Program-made: the position numbers and the translations under genes | Part shown: positions 16,995 through 29,200 of the stretch, in pieces | Numbering within the stretch: position 1 is the stretch's first letter | Layout of the letters: every line of letters starts with the position of its first letter | Source of the DNA: Thermococcus sp. | Lineage (GTDB): Archaea; Methanobacteriota_B; Thermococci; Thermococcales; Thermococcaceae | DNA: 64,000 nt | Assembly (NCBI RefSeq): GCF_015521605.1 | Contig: NZ_WANV01000041.1 | Location: 1-64,000 of the forward strand | Reading direction: 5' to 3' | The notes under the pieces: model-generated | The model's input: the letters and a program-made list of their open reading frames with translations, nothing else | Databases searched by the model: none | Told to the model about the DNA's origin: nothing

Positions 16995-17017
16995 GGTTTG
17001 ACTGTTTCAATCAAACC
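16995..17017. promoter_or_regulatory. Inverted repeat before the 71-aa ORF
   Basis: GGTTTGA and TCAAACC flank a 9-base loop. The repeat lies between the M20 promoter and the small ORF at 17064 that leads into the giant secreted protein, so it could be a regulator site for either. Confidence 0.4.
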
Positions 17018-17063
17018 TACCCGGTAAGTATGGGAAGGGCAAAGACCTTTTGGGTGTGGCACA

Positions 17064-17279
17064 ATGGGGTTAGCCCTTATTCCCCCGGGTGCAAACCATT
17101 CAACCCGTGAAAGGAGGACACTCAGGGAAATCCGGCGCGAGCTGGTGGAATACATAAACGAGAGAACAGGAATAGACAGGAAGGTCATACTGGAGGTTCT
17201 CCTCGCTGAGGAATCCTTCTTTGTGATACAGATCGAGAAGGCCCTCCAGGAAGAAAAGGTCGGGAGGGATAGGAGTTGA
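17064..17279 (+). CDS. 71-aa ORF leading into the giant secreted protein
   Basis: This is a short, highly charged protein. After an unstructured start (MGLALIPPGANHS) it is predicted helical, with REIRRELVEYINERTGIDRKVI followed by LEVLLAEESFFVIQIEKALQEE. The second part could be a small DNA- or protein-binding helical unit. Its stop TGA overlaps the TTG start of the next gene in TTGA, so the two are probably translated together. The ATG has GGGTGTGG 7 bases upstream. I do not recognise a family. Because it is fused in translation to a secreted giant, a regulatory or chaperone role is possible but purely inferred. Confidence 0.6.
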   Translation: MGLALIPPGANHSTRERRTLREIRRELVEYINERTGIDRKVILEVLLAEESFFVIQIEKALQEEKVGRDRS

Positions 17280-20200
17280 GGAGGACACTCTCCATTCTCG
17301 TTCTGGCGGTTTTGCTGACCTCCCTAGTGCCCCCCCGGGCGGTGGGAGTTGGCAGAGTCAGTGCCCAGGACGGAGAACCGCCGGATCTCTGGATACATGG
17401 AGAAGGGTACGCCGTCTCGGGAGATGAGGTCATTATCAACGCCACACTGGAAAACTTTGGAGGGGCCAGCGGGCCATTCAACGTCACATTCAAGGTTTTC
17501 ACCCCGATGAGTCCTTCCCCAGTAGTTGAGGTGCCGTTTCAGTGGATAAACACCACCGGGTACCTCGATGATGCGGTGATTGCAGGTTATGGAGACTACA
17601 TCGAGAACGGGAGCGCGGTTTTAAGCGAGGACGACGGCTATTTCATCTACAGACTTCCATTCACGCTGAACTTCTTTGGGAGGGACATCACGAACATCTC
17701 GGTCAGCACAAACGGCTACATCGAGCTGCTCGGCAGGTGGGAAGAGCCAGACCTCGGGAGCACGTACGGCGTCCATATGGACGAGGATTACTCGATGAGC
17801 GACATCATATTTGCCCTCGATGATGACCTCGAAACCGAGGACGGCTATCTCCTCGTCGTCGGCTTTCCTGACAAGGTGGTGGTTGAGTGGTTCGGCTCGA
17901 CCTACGAGGACTGGGACTCCTACTCAAACCCCCTGAACTTTCAGGTGGTCATCTTCGCCAACGGGACGATAAGGTGGAGCTACCGCCTGCTTGAGTATTC
18001 CTCATACAGCTACGACCTCTTCACGGGCTACTACTCCAAAGTTGCCGGGAAAACGGTCGGCTTTGAGAAAGCTGGAGGAAAGAGCTTTGAGGTCCAGATC
18101 CCCTCGGGTTCTCCGGCGGTGGAGCGCGTTGAGGTCTCGGGCATTCCCGAAGGAGGAAGTACCAACGTCTCGATTACCCTACCCTTGGGCGAATACTACG
18201 TGAAGATCATAGCGGACGATGAAGAAAACCTCAACGACCCGTACAGGGGCGACAACGTAGCCGAGCTCGGGGTATGGCCCGGGGATTACTGGATAGAGAG
18301 CGCGAGTATAGGAGGGGTTACGCCGGGCGAGAGAGTTGAGATTAACTTCACCGTCGGGAGCACATCGAAGAATCCAAGTGCCGTGGTTGAGCTCCTGAGG
18401 AACGGAAAGGTCGAGGGACGGAGGTATCTGTACAGGCGAGACTTCACGAACGGCACGGCATCAGGTAGCTTAAGCTGGCTCGCCCAGGGAGGGAGCTACA
18501 ACCTTACACTCGTTGTGAAGGCAGATGGGGACATCAACGAAACGAACAACGCCTATCCCCTCGGTGAGTACAACCTCCCGCTGCCCAACTTCAGGATAGT
18601 CAACTACACCGTCAGGCTCCCCAGCTGCCTCGGTGAGAGGGCGCTCATTCTGGTCAACGTCACCAACGACGGAGACATCAACTGGAGCGATGTCTGGGTC
18701 AGGGGGGTGCTGGTTTACAACGGGAGCACCACAAGCTATTCCAGTTCTGTGGACATAGAGTCCGGAGAGACCGTCGAGGTTGCCTTGAGTCCCTTTGTGA
18801 TCGCGGGAACCCTCACCGGGGTCAGGATAGAGGTCGATCCCTACGAAAGGGTCGCGGAGTCCAACGAGAGTGACAACTCCCTCACGGTTCCGCTCTCAAG
18901 GACGTACGAAAGCCCCGACTTCACGGTCGGCTCGATGGAGGTCCCCGCGAGTGTCTCAACCGGCAACACCTACTACATCAACGCCACCATCGAAAACCTC
19001 GGCGGCTGCTATGCCAGAAGCGTGAGGGTAAACCTCTACGAGAACGGCTACTACGAGAGCTACGCGTACACCACCATTAACGGCTCCACCAAGGTTTCTC
19101 TTAGGTGGACGCCTTCTGATGTCGGCGAGGTTAACCTAACGGTTGTCGTTGATCCAAGCAACTACATTCCCGAACTGAACGAGAGCAACAACAGGCTGAG
19201 CAAGACTGTGTTTGTGACCGGTCCGGACATCGTGATAACGAACGTCACGCTCCTGAGCTTTGATGGGATTACAGGAAGCGAAGCAACCTTCAACGTCACC
19301 CTCAAAAACCTCGGCGAGGCCTTCACGAGGAGCTTCACGATAAAGCTTGAGGGCGCTCTAGGCTACTCCTCAGCCTATGTGAGCGGGGGTATGGGCCCAG
19401 GGGAGGATAAATGGGTCACAATCTCGGCCCCGTTGAACGGTGGAAACTCGACGTTACGTTTCATAGCGGATTACTACGATTCCATAGTCGAGACTAACGA
19501 GAGCAACAACGTCTTCACCTACAGGGTGAGCGTTCCGCTACCCAACTTCATAGTGGACTCGATCGAGATGCCTGACAACACCGTTGGCCACGTTCCGGTT
19601 AACATCACGATAAAGAACATCGGGGCCCCGTACAACGGCACGGGCTACCCAATCAGGGGTAGGGTGTACGTTGAGAACTTCAACTCCTCACCAAGCTACG
19701 GACACTTCGTAATCGATGCGTTCCTTCCCTCAAACGGCACCTACACCTACCACCTCGATTACCTCCTTATCCAGGCCCCCGGCGGGCTTATCAACGTGAC
19801 CGTTAACTACCCTGCCGAGGTCAACGAGAGCAGCCTGGAGGACAACTCGCTGGTAACGAACTACGCGACGGGCTATCCTGACCTCACGGTTCACCTTGCC
19901 CTGCCTTCCGAGATCAAGGCCGGTCAGGACGTCCAGGTAAACCTCACGGTTCTGAACACCGGGAACGCAACGCTGAGGGTCGAGAACCTCTACTGGTGGA
20001 GTAATGAGCTCGGGCTGAAGGTGAACCTGACGGACGAGAACGGAAAGTCGATAATCAGAACCTATGAGCTCGCCCCCGTAACCCTCCCTCCGGGCGGGAG
20101 CGTCACGGAAACCGCCGATATACCCTTCAACGGCGGGCTGAGCACCCTCAGGGCCATAGCCGACTACGAAGGGGACTGGATCGAGTCAAATGAAAGCAAC

Positions 20201-23200
20201 AACGTCGCAGAGGTTACCGTCAGTGTCGAGGAGCCCGATCCCTTCATAGCCAGCTACTCCGTCCCGGAGGAAGTTCTCAACGGTTCTGCCAGCCTCTACC
20301 AGGAGTATCCGATAAGGGTTAACGTGAGCAACGCCGGGGGAGACCTTGAGGGAGGCTTCTACGTTACGCTCCTTGACAACGGGAGCTATGCTTACTCCTA
20401 CTGGATAAGCTCACTCGCCTCGGGTGAGGTGAGGGAGGTTACACTCTACTACACGCCCAAGCCTGGAGAGCACAACGTCACGATAGCGGTGGACTACTAC
20501 GACTACTGGATCGAGGCGAACGAGAGCAACAACAACGCAACCTTCAGGGTGAGCTTCGGAAGGCCTGACTTCGCGGTGGTGAACTTCTCGGTTCCGGAGG
20601 AACTGTTGAACGGGAGCGCCTACTTGTACAAGGGCTACCCGGTGAGGGTGAACGTTACCAACCTCGGGGCCAACTTTGGGAGCTCCCTTTACGTCCGCCT
20701 CTACGATAACGGAAGTGGAAGGGGTAGCGCCTACCTCGACGGCCTGAAAGCTGGCGAGGTGAAGGAAGTTACACTCTACTACTATCCAGAACCGGGTGAG
20801 CACAACCTCACCGTACGGCTCGACCCCTACGACAGTTATCCCGAGGAGAACGAGAACAACAACGAGGTATTCCTTGGAAATGTCAGCTTCGGGAAGCCCG
20901 AGCTGGTCCCGGTCGGCATCACATGGGAGCCCTACAACTTCACCTCTGGTCAGATCGTGACCTTCAAGGTCTACGTTACGAACCTCGGGCAGGCCTTCTA
21001 CGAGGGCTTCTACACGAGGGTCGAGATATGGAACGGGAGTTCGAGGCTGAGCTATGGCACAGTGTATTCACCCGACCCGAATTTCGGAACCAATGAGACG
21101 AAGGAGATAACGTGGCGCTGGTACAACGCGAAACCGGGCAACCTGACTGTTAAAGTCATCGTGGACTACTACGACTACATTCCCGAACTGAACGAGAGCA
21201 ACAACGAGTACACCGCCTATCTGGGCGAGGTTGGAACGCCGGACTTTGTCCTTGAGAACCTGAGCGTTGGAGAGCTCGCCTACGGAAAATGGGTCGACGT
21301 AAACGTCACCCTGAGGAACCTTGGCGAAGCAATCTACAGGCCCTTCAGCGTCCTCTTCAACATCAGCGGGGAGCTCTACTACAGGACTGTCTACGGTATT
21401 GGCTCAAACGAGTCGGTAAGGCTGAACTTCAGGTGGTACGCCGATAAAGTTGGAGACATAGCGATTACCATAAAGGCCGATCCGGGCGACCAGATAATCG
21501 AGTCTGACGAGAGCAACAACGAGGTCTCGGGGAGTTACTACATCGAAGCCCCCGACCTTACGATAAGCTCCTACGAGTGGGTTGGCGAAGACATTGCGAG
21601 GGGATACCTCACCTATCGCGTGAACGTCACGAACCTCGGCGGGGACACATACAGGGGCTTCTACATTGCCATGTACGTTGATGGCTCACTCAAGGCCCAG
21701 GCCTGGGTTGGCTCCCTCATGGGCGGTGAGACCGTTGAAAAGACCATCTCCTGGCGCTTCAACGTCGGCGGAACCCACGAGGTGAAGCTCGTCGTTGACC
21801 CCGGCGATCAAATTCCAGAGGTTAACGAGAGCAACAACGAGGTGAAGACAAGCGTTACTATAGACCTGCCCGACATAGTGGTTACCTCACTCAGCGCCCC
21901 GGAGATGCACGCGAATGCTTTCTTCCCGGTGAACGTGACTGTCAGAAACGCCGGAAGCCAGGACATCGAGAGGAGCTTCCCGGTTGTCATCTACCAGGAC
22001 GGCAAATACCTTGGAGGGGCCTGGGTAAGTTCACTCCCTGCCGGAGGCGAGGCCAACGTTACCGTCTGGATAAGGCCATATCCGGGCGATTCAACGATAA
22101 AGGCCGTCGCAGACTCGGGGAACTACGTTACCGAGGTCAACGGGACCAACAACGAACGCTCGATTTCAGTCCACGTTAAAGCACCCGACATAAAGGTCGT
22201 CTCGCTCTCGCCGGGGAGCTTCACCTACTCGGGCGAGACCGCCAACGCGACCGTCACCGTCAGGAACATTGGCGACTACGAGACCGGGGCTTTCCTCATC
22301 GTCGTCCGCAACGGAGCAAAGACCCTCGGAAGGGCCTACGCGCCCAGTTTAGCCCCCGGTGAGGAGATGAACGTCACGGTGGCATGGACAACCGACCCCG
22401 GAAGCTACAATCTCACAGCGGTGGCCGATCCCGGAAACGCAATCCGCGAGTGGGACGAGGATAACAACGAGGTTGCTGTTCAGGTCAATGTTCCCGCTCC
22501 TGACCTTGTGGTCACTTCATTCGCCTACTCCGGAAGAGAGGTCGTCGGGGCTTACTTCAACTTCACCGTCACCGTTGAGAACGCAGGAAACACCACAATG
22601 CTGCCCTTCCACGTCGGGATATACGCGAACAGCACCCTCGTCGCTGTAAAGTTTATTCGCGGTCTGGGAGGAGGGGAAAGGGTAACCCTCAGCTTCACCA
22701 ACGCCTGGAGGGCTCGCTATGGCGCCTATACCCTAAGGGCAGTTGCCGACCCCTTCAACGAGCTCGGCGAACTGGACGAGAGCAACAACGAGGAGAACCT
22801 CTCCGTCTTAATAGCTGACGAGAAAGCTCCATATCCGGCCCAGCTTTACCCCGCCAACGGGAGCTTCACAAACGAGCCTATCGTTGGGGTTCTCCTTAGA
22901 GATGAAGGCTCCGGAGTTGACCTGCTCAAGAGCGAGCTTAGGCTCTATCTCAACGGGAACCCGGTTGACGGCTCTTCAATCTTTACCTACGGCTGGCTGC
23001 TCTTCCAGAACTCGACGCCTCTCCCGGACGGCAACTACACTGCAATGGCTGTAGCCTACGATAAAGCCGGGAACTCCAGAACTTACACCTGGAGCTTCGT
23101 CCTCGACAGGGAGCCACCGGAGATAAGGACGAACGTCACCGACGGGGCTCTCTACAACGGTAGCGTCCTTCCGGCGGTGGAGGTTAGGGACGAGAACCTC

Positions 23201-26200
23201 CGGGACTACACGGTAACCGTCAACGGCAGGCCGTTCAGCGGGAGGGCGATAAGGACCGACGGAACCTACACGCTGGAGGTTGAAGCGGTGGATAAAGCCG
23301 GCAACAGGGCGGAGCTGAAGGTTACCTTCAGCGTCAACGGCATTCCTCACCCGCCGAGCGGTTTGACGGTCAACCTCAACGGCTCCTACGTCGAGCTGAA
23401 CTGGCTACCCAGCGGGGATTCCGACATAGCGGGCTATTACGTCTACCGCGATGGAATCAGGTTAAACGACGAGCCGGTTGAAGTTACCCACTTCCGCGAC
23501 ATCTATGCTGGAAGCCTCAACTACAGCGTTACCGCCGTTGACTTCGCCGGCTTTGAGAGCGACCCGGCCCACCTCTTCCCCGCGAGGCTTCATATAAGCC
23601 CTGAAAGGCTTGCAACCGGCTATCCGGCACTTATCAACGTTACGATTGAGAACTTCGATGGCGTTGCCAATGGAACGCTAACCCTTGAGCTGATAGACGT
23701 TTTCGGAGACGTAATCGGGAGGCTTGAAAGGGAGGTTGAACTCTCACCTGGTAACATCACCGAGACCTTCGTCGCGACCGTTCCAGAGGGCCTCGGCTCG
23801 CTGAGGGCTTCGCTCACCGTCCACGGCTCTTCGACCGAGGTGCTCCTGCCAGTGAAACCGACCGAGGCCGGGGCCCCAGAGATCACCGTATACAGCCCGA
23901 GAACCGGCCTCCCGACACTGGTCGAGGTAAAGCTGACCAACCACGGCTCTGCACCGCTCGATACCTCAACTGCCCTCTTGAAGCTCGGGAATGCTACCGG
24001 GGAGCCTCTCTCACCGTTGCTGGTTCTAATGCCCGGCGGGAGCGCAACCCTGAGCTACCGCGTCGTCCCGGAGGAGAGGGGAACCTACAACCTGACCTTC
24101 AGGCTCGTCGGAATAGTGGCCATTAAAGAGGTCGAGGTCAGAGACCCGGTGACGAACCCCGTGCTCGTCTCAACCGAGGGCTTTGTCAGGGGAGGAAGGG
24201 CGAGAATTTACGTAACCTTCAGGAACACGGGAAGTGCCCCGCTCATGGTCAGGGGCGTCAGCGTTCTCGGAATGCAGAGGAGCCTATCCGTTACAGTCCC
24301 GCCGAACCTCTCCTTTACGACCTCCTTCAACTATATCGTCCCGGCCGATGCGCCGGACGAGATGACCATCAACGCAACGGTGAGGACTGACGTCGGGGAC
24401 TTCACGAGAGTAATCACAGTCCCGACGGAAGAACCTCCCTACAACGCCAACGTTACCGTGGGGAGTGTCTTCGAGGTCGGGGAAGATGTCACCATTGAGG
24501 GATTCGCCTACAACGCCAGCGGACTGCTCCCGAACGTTACCGTTAGGGTTGCCATAGCAAGGGGCGACTTCGTGAGGGAGTACGCGGTGATGACCGACGA
24601 AACCGGCCACTTCACCCTGACCTTCAGGCTGTATCCAAGGGAGGCAGGCCACTTTATTGTGAGCGCAACCCACCCGAGCGTCCTAACCCTTGAGAGAGAT
24701 GGGGAGTTCGACATCGTGGGAATAACCGTAAGGCCCGACGTCTACGCCCTCAAGGTCACGAAGGAGTTCAGCGGGAAGATCGAGGTAACGCTGGTAAACC
24801 ACTGGGAAGAGTCCAACGTCTCGGTCTCGGTGAATGCCCCGGCATGGCTCAACGTCACGGTCCCATCGAGAATAACACTGAGGCCTGGCGTTAACAGGGT
24901 TGAGATTGCCCTCTCAAGCGATAACGCAGTGAACGGAACGGCGACGATAACCTTCAGAACGACCCAGCTCGGCCTTGAGATAGAGAAGAACCTCACAATA
25001 AACCTTACAGTCCTTCCGCCGGAACCGATAATCGTCGCTGAGCCGAGAGCCCTTGAGGTTGGAGTACTTACCAACGAGACCGCGAGCAGGAGCATAACCA
25101 TAAAGAACGTCGGCTTTGAGATGCTGAGGAACGTTACCGTCACGAGCTCCCTCGACTGGGTTAAGGTGACCAGCAACTTCACCCAGCTGGCCCCGAAGGA
25201 AGCCGAGAGCATAGCCCTCTACATAGCGCCGCCCTCTAACCTAACGGGAACCTTCGAGGGTAGCATAAGGGTGAGCTCCTCCAACCACCGCGACGTCATA
25301 ATTCCGGTCAGGATTACCGTAACGCCGAACGCCACAGGAGTTATTACCGTCATAGCGATGGACCCGAACGCCACGAGGCTCAGCGGTGCAGAGGTTGTCC
25401 TCTACAACGGCTACGCCCACTTCGAGGGGAAAACGGACGAAAACGGCACGATAACCTTCACCGGCGTCCCTGTCGGCGATTACACCCTCTTCGTCTCCGA
25501 GGAGAGCCACTACACGGTGAGCAAGACGGTAACTGTCGAGGCCGGGGTGGAAAAGAACGTAACAGCAGTGCTGATGCCCTCAATCCTTCAGGTCGAGTGG
25601 GAAGTCGTTCCCGTAACGATACAGGACGTATATATAATCAAGCACGAGATAGGCTACACCACCTACGTCCCGGCGCCGGAGATAAGGAGCTACGGCGGCG
25701 ACCTTGAGGTCTACGTGGACTATGAGAAGCTCGCAGAAGCAGGCTTTGTAGAGCTCCACGGCCAGCTGATAGTCACCAACACCCATCCCTACGTCTCGGT
25801 CTTCAACATTACCTTTGACAGCGGCGGGAGCCACTACATCGACGTGGAGTTCGCAGTGGATAAGATAGACGAGCTCAAGCCCGGGGAGAGCGTAGTCGTC
25901 CCCTACGTCGTGAGGATTTACTACCAGCGCTCGCCGCCGATAAACCCCTGCCTCCACGAGACCAAGACCTTCTACCTCAAGGCTGGCGTTGTATGCGTTG
26001 AAGAGGCCGGAAAGATAACCCTGAAGGCCCAGAAGGTTCACCAGATAGTCGTTAAGCCCACCTGTGACGGTTGCTGGAAGTCCCTTGCACTGCTGGCGGG
26101 AAAAACCGCATTCCTCTTCCTAGGAAAGAAGGTGGGGGACGCCCTCGGCAAGATAGACGACACCAACATCGCCAACACCGTTGCGGGAGAGGCTTTGGGC

Positions 26201-29200
26201 AACCTTGAGAGCATATACGACGCCTATGCCCAGATGGTCATGAACCCGACGTCCGAGAACATAGAGCACTTCGTCAAGGTCTTCAACGCCGGGAAGGACA
26301 ACCTTGCGGATATACTATCGGCACCCTTTGCGTCAAACCCGGCCCTCTACTGGGAGATGCGGCATGAGTTAGCCTCATACCAGCTCACGGTCGTTAAGGA
26401 CTCCAATGGCAGGGTAACGGGCTTTGCAGTCTCGACCACCAACGCCCCGACGTATGTTTACGCCATGGGCGTTGTCTCAACAACCAACGGGCAGGTGAAG
26501 GTTGACTGGAAGAAAGCAGCTTCGATAGCTAACAACCTGGCCTCACCAATAGTTTCAAAGCTCGGTGTCGTTGGGGCCGGCCTGACAAATGGCCTCAGTC
26601 TGATAACACTCCTGGACAAAATAGCAGAGGAGCTGCCACCTTATTTGATACAGGCCGGAGCGAACTGTCTAGTGTGCGCCCTCCACAACAACTGCACACC
26701 ACCTCAGACTGAAGAACCCAGCACCTTCCAGCTCATTCGCTACGGCTCTCTCGGCGGCTATGGCGGGGGAATTGCAGGGTTGCCGGCAGTTGGGGATGGC
26801 GATGGAGAGACTAGCGTCGGGAGATTTACCTGTGAAGGTCTTCCCAAGCCAGAAGAAAACTCCGCAGAAAGTTCTGATAACAGTTTAGACACTCAGAGCT
26901 GTCCCTCCTGTTCCGTCCAGGCCTTCGAGAAGGCCGGAAGCGTGGCCGGGGGGAGGGTATGCAGAACTATCCCTCTGAGCGGAAAAGTCTTAGGTGACAA
27001 CGGTGGAACTGTGCAGCCCCTACAGGAGGGCGGAGACGACTACCCGGACAATACCCTCCACATGTGCATCGACCTCGTCATAACCATCGAGCAGAGGGTC
27101 ACCTTCGAGAGACAGGCGTTTAGAGCATCGCTGAAGTTTACAAACACCAACGCTAACTACAGTCTCAGCGATGTCAACGTCAGCGTGCTCTTCTTCGACA
27201 GCGAGGGCAATCCGGCGAACGACAAGTTCTTCCTCAGACTCGACGAGAAGAGCGGTTTAACCGGCGACACACTGCCACCGCAGGGACAGGCAAAACTGAG
27301 GTGGCTCATAATCCCGAAAGTGGGCGCGGCAGAGAAGTTCAGGACGCGCTACTACGTCATGGCCAACATCACAGCCAGGGTTGGCAACACGACGCTCGTC
27401 TATGAGACCTGGCCGGCCCTGATAGAGGTCGAGCCGGTTCCGCAGCTGGAGCTCGACTACGTGATACCTCCTAGGGTCTACGGCGATGACCCCTACACGC
27501 CGGAGAAAGAACCGCCGGTTCCCTTCGTCTTCGGCGTTAGGGTGAAGAACGTCGGCTACGGGATCGCTAAGAACCTGCGCATAGCCTCAGCCCAGCCGAA
27601 GATTGAGAAGGCCAACTACCCCGGTGTTTACATCGACTTTAGAATCCTCGGAACCATGGTTAACGGCAGAAAGGTTCCCAACAGCCTGACGATTGACTTC
27701 GGCGACTTAAATCCGGGTGAGAGCTCCACAGCAGCATGGATAATGATCGCGGAAGTTACTGGAGACTTCGTCTACTACAACGCCACCTTCCGGCACAGCG
27801 ATGAACTCGGCGGCAACGAGACCTCGCTGATTAAGGAGGTCAGAACTCACTTCCTCCTGAGGGCATTCAACAACACGGCCAGCGACGATGGCATGCTCGA
27901 CTTCCTAGTCGATGACGACCGTGACGGGATTCCCGAGATGATACTCGACTCCAGTGGAGAGAATTATGCCGTCTTACCGGTTAACTTCACTAACGAGACT
28001 GGAAGGGGCTTCGTCAAGGTAATCCCGCTCGTCAGGAGCCCGGACTGGATTTACATGACCGTCCCGGTAACGGGCTATATGAGAGCCGTTAGGAGTGACG
28101 GGAAAGAGCCGATAGCCCAGTGGATCGAGAACGGGAAGCTCCACATCCTCGACCTCGGAACGGCCGAATTCTACGTCCTGAAGAGCAACAGGAGGCCCGT
28201 GCCGGTGATAAGCTACAACGGGCCTGCCGTGGTAAACAAGACAGTTGCCTTTGACGCCTCGCTGAGCTACGACCCGGACGGGAGGATTGCTAGATATCTC
28301 TGGCGCATCGGCAATGAGAGCTTCGAGGGTGCAAGGCTCAACTACACCTTCACTAAGCCGGGTGTCTACAACGTCACCCTAACCGTTTGGGACGACGAAG
28401 GTGCCAACGCCTCGATAACGGAAGCCGTTGAGGTCTTCCTTGGACCAAGGTTCTCTGAGAACCTCACCGTTGAGCCGGAGTGGGGAGTGGTTCCCTTCAA
28501 CGTCTCAGTCTACCTCAACGTCACGAACACCGGCGACGCACCGGGAACCTACAACGCCACCCTCTACCTCGACGGGAGCACCATAGCATGGAACGCCTTA
28601 ATGATTGAGCCCGGCGAGTGGAGGGTCTTCGCCTTCACGGTGGAGATAAACGAGACCGGGGAGCACCTCATAGAGGTCAACAACCTGAGCGCGGTCGTTA
28701 CGGGCTACCTTAACGTCAGCCTTGAGAGGAACGAGAGCTACGCCTTCAGCAGAGACTTCAGCCACTACACCGGGTTCTACTGGGAGGGCTTTAGGAAGGA
28801 CTTCGAGAACTGGACTGCTGAAGTGCTCTCAGAGATAAACGTCTCAACAGAAGGATTTGACGAGGTCTTCAGCGTAACTGCGGGCAACTGGAGCCTTATG
28901 AACTGGAACGAGAGCCTTGATTACAGGAACTCCACGGGCTGGATAGACGCGACCTACGAGAGGAACACGACGGTTATCGGAATAGCGGGCTTCAACTACA
29001 CGACGCTACGCATCAGGCAAGTGGTCAGTCTCTTCGCCAACGCGAGCAAGGAGGTCGATACAGCCCCACCCGTCCTTGAAGTGTCTCCTGGAAGCGGGGT
29101 TTACGAGGAGGTGCCGACCTTCAACGTTACCGCCTGCGACGAGACCAACGTCACCGTGTGGGGAAGCGTTGGAAACGAGAGCAGGGACTTCACCAAGCTT

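Noticed and set aside
16324-17001. 225-codon plus-strand frame
   Set aside because: It is antisense to the M20 hydrolase, which has complete metal motifs.
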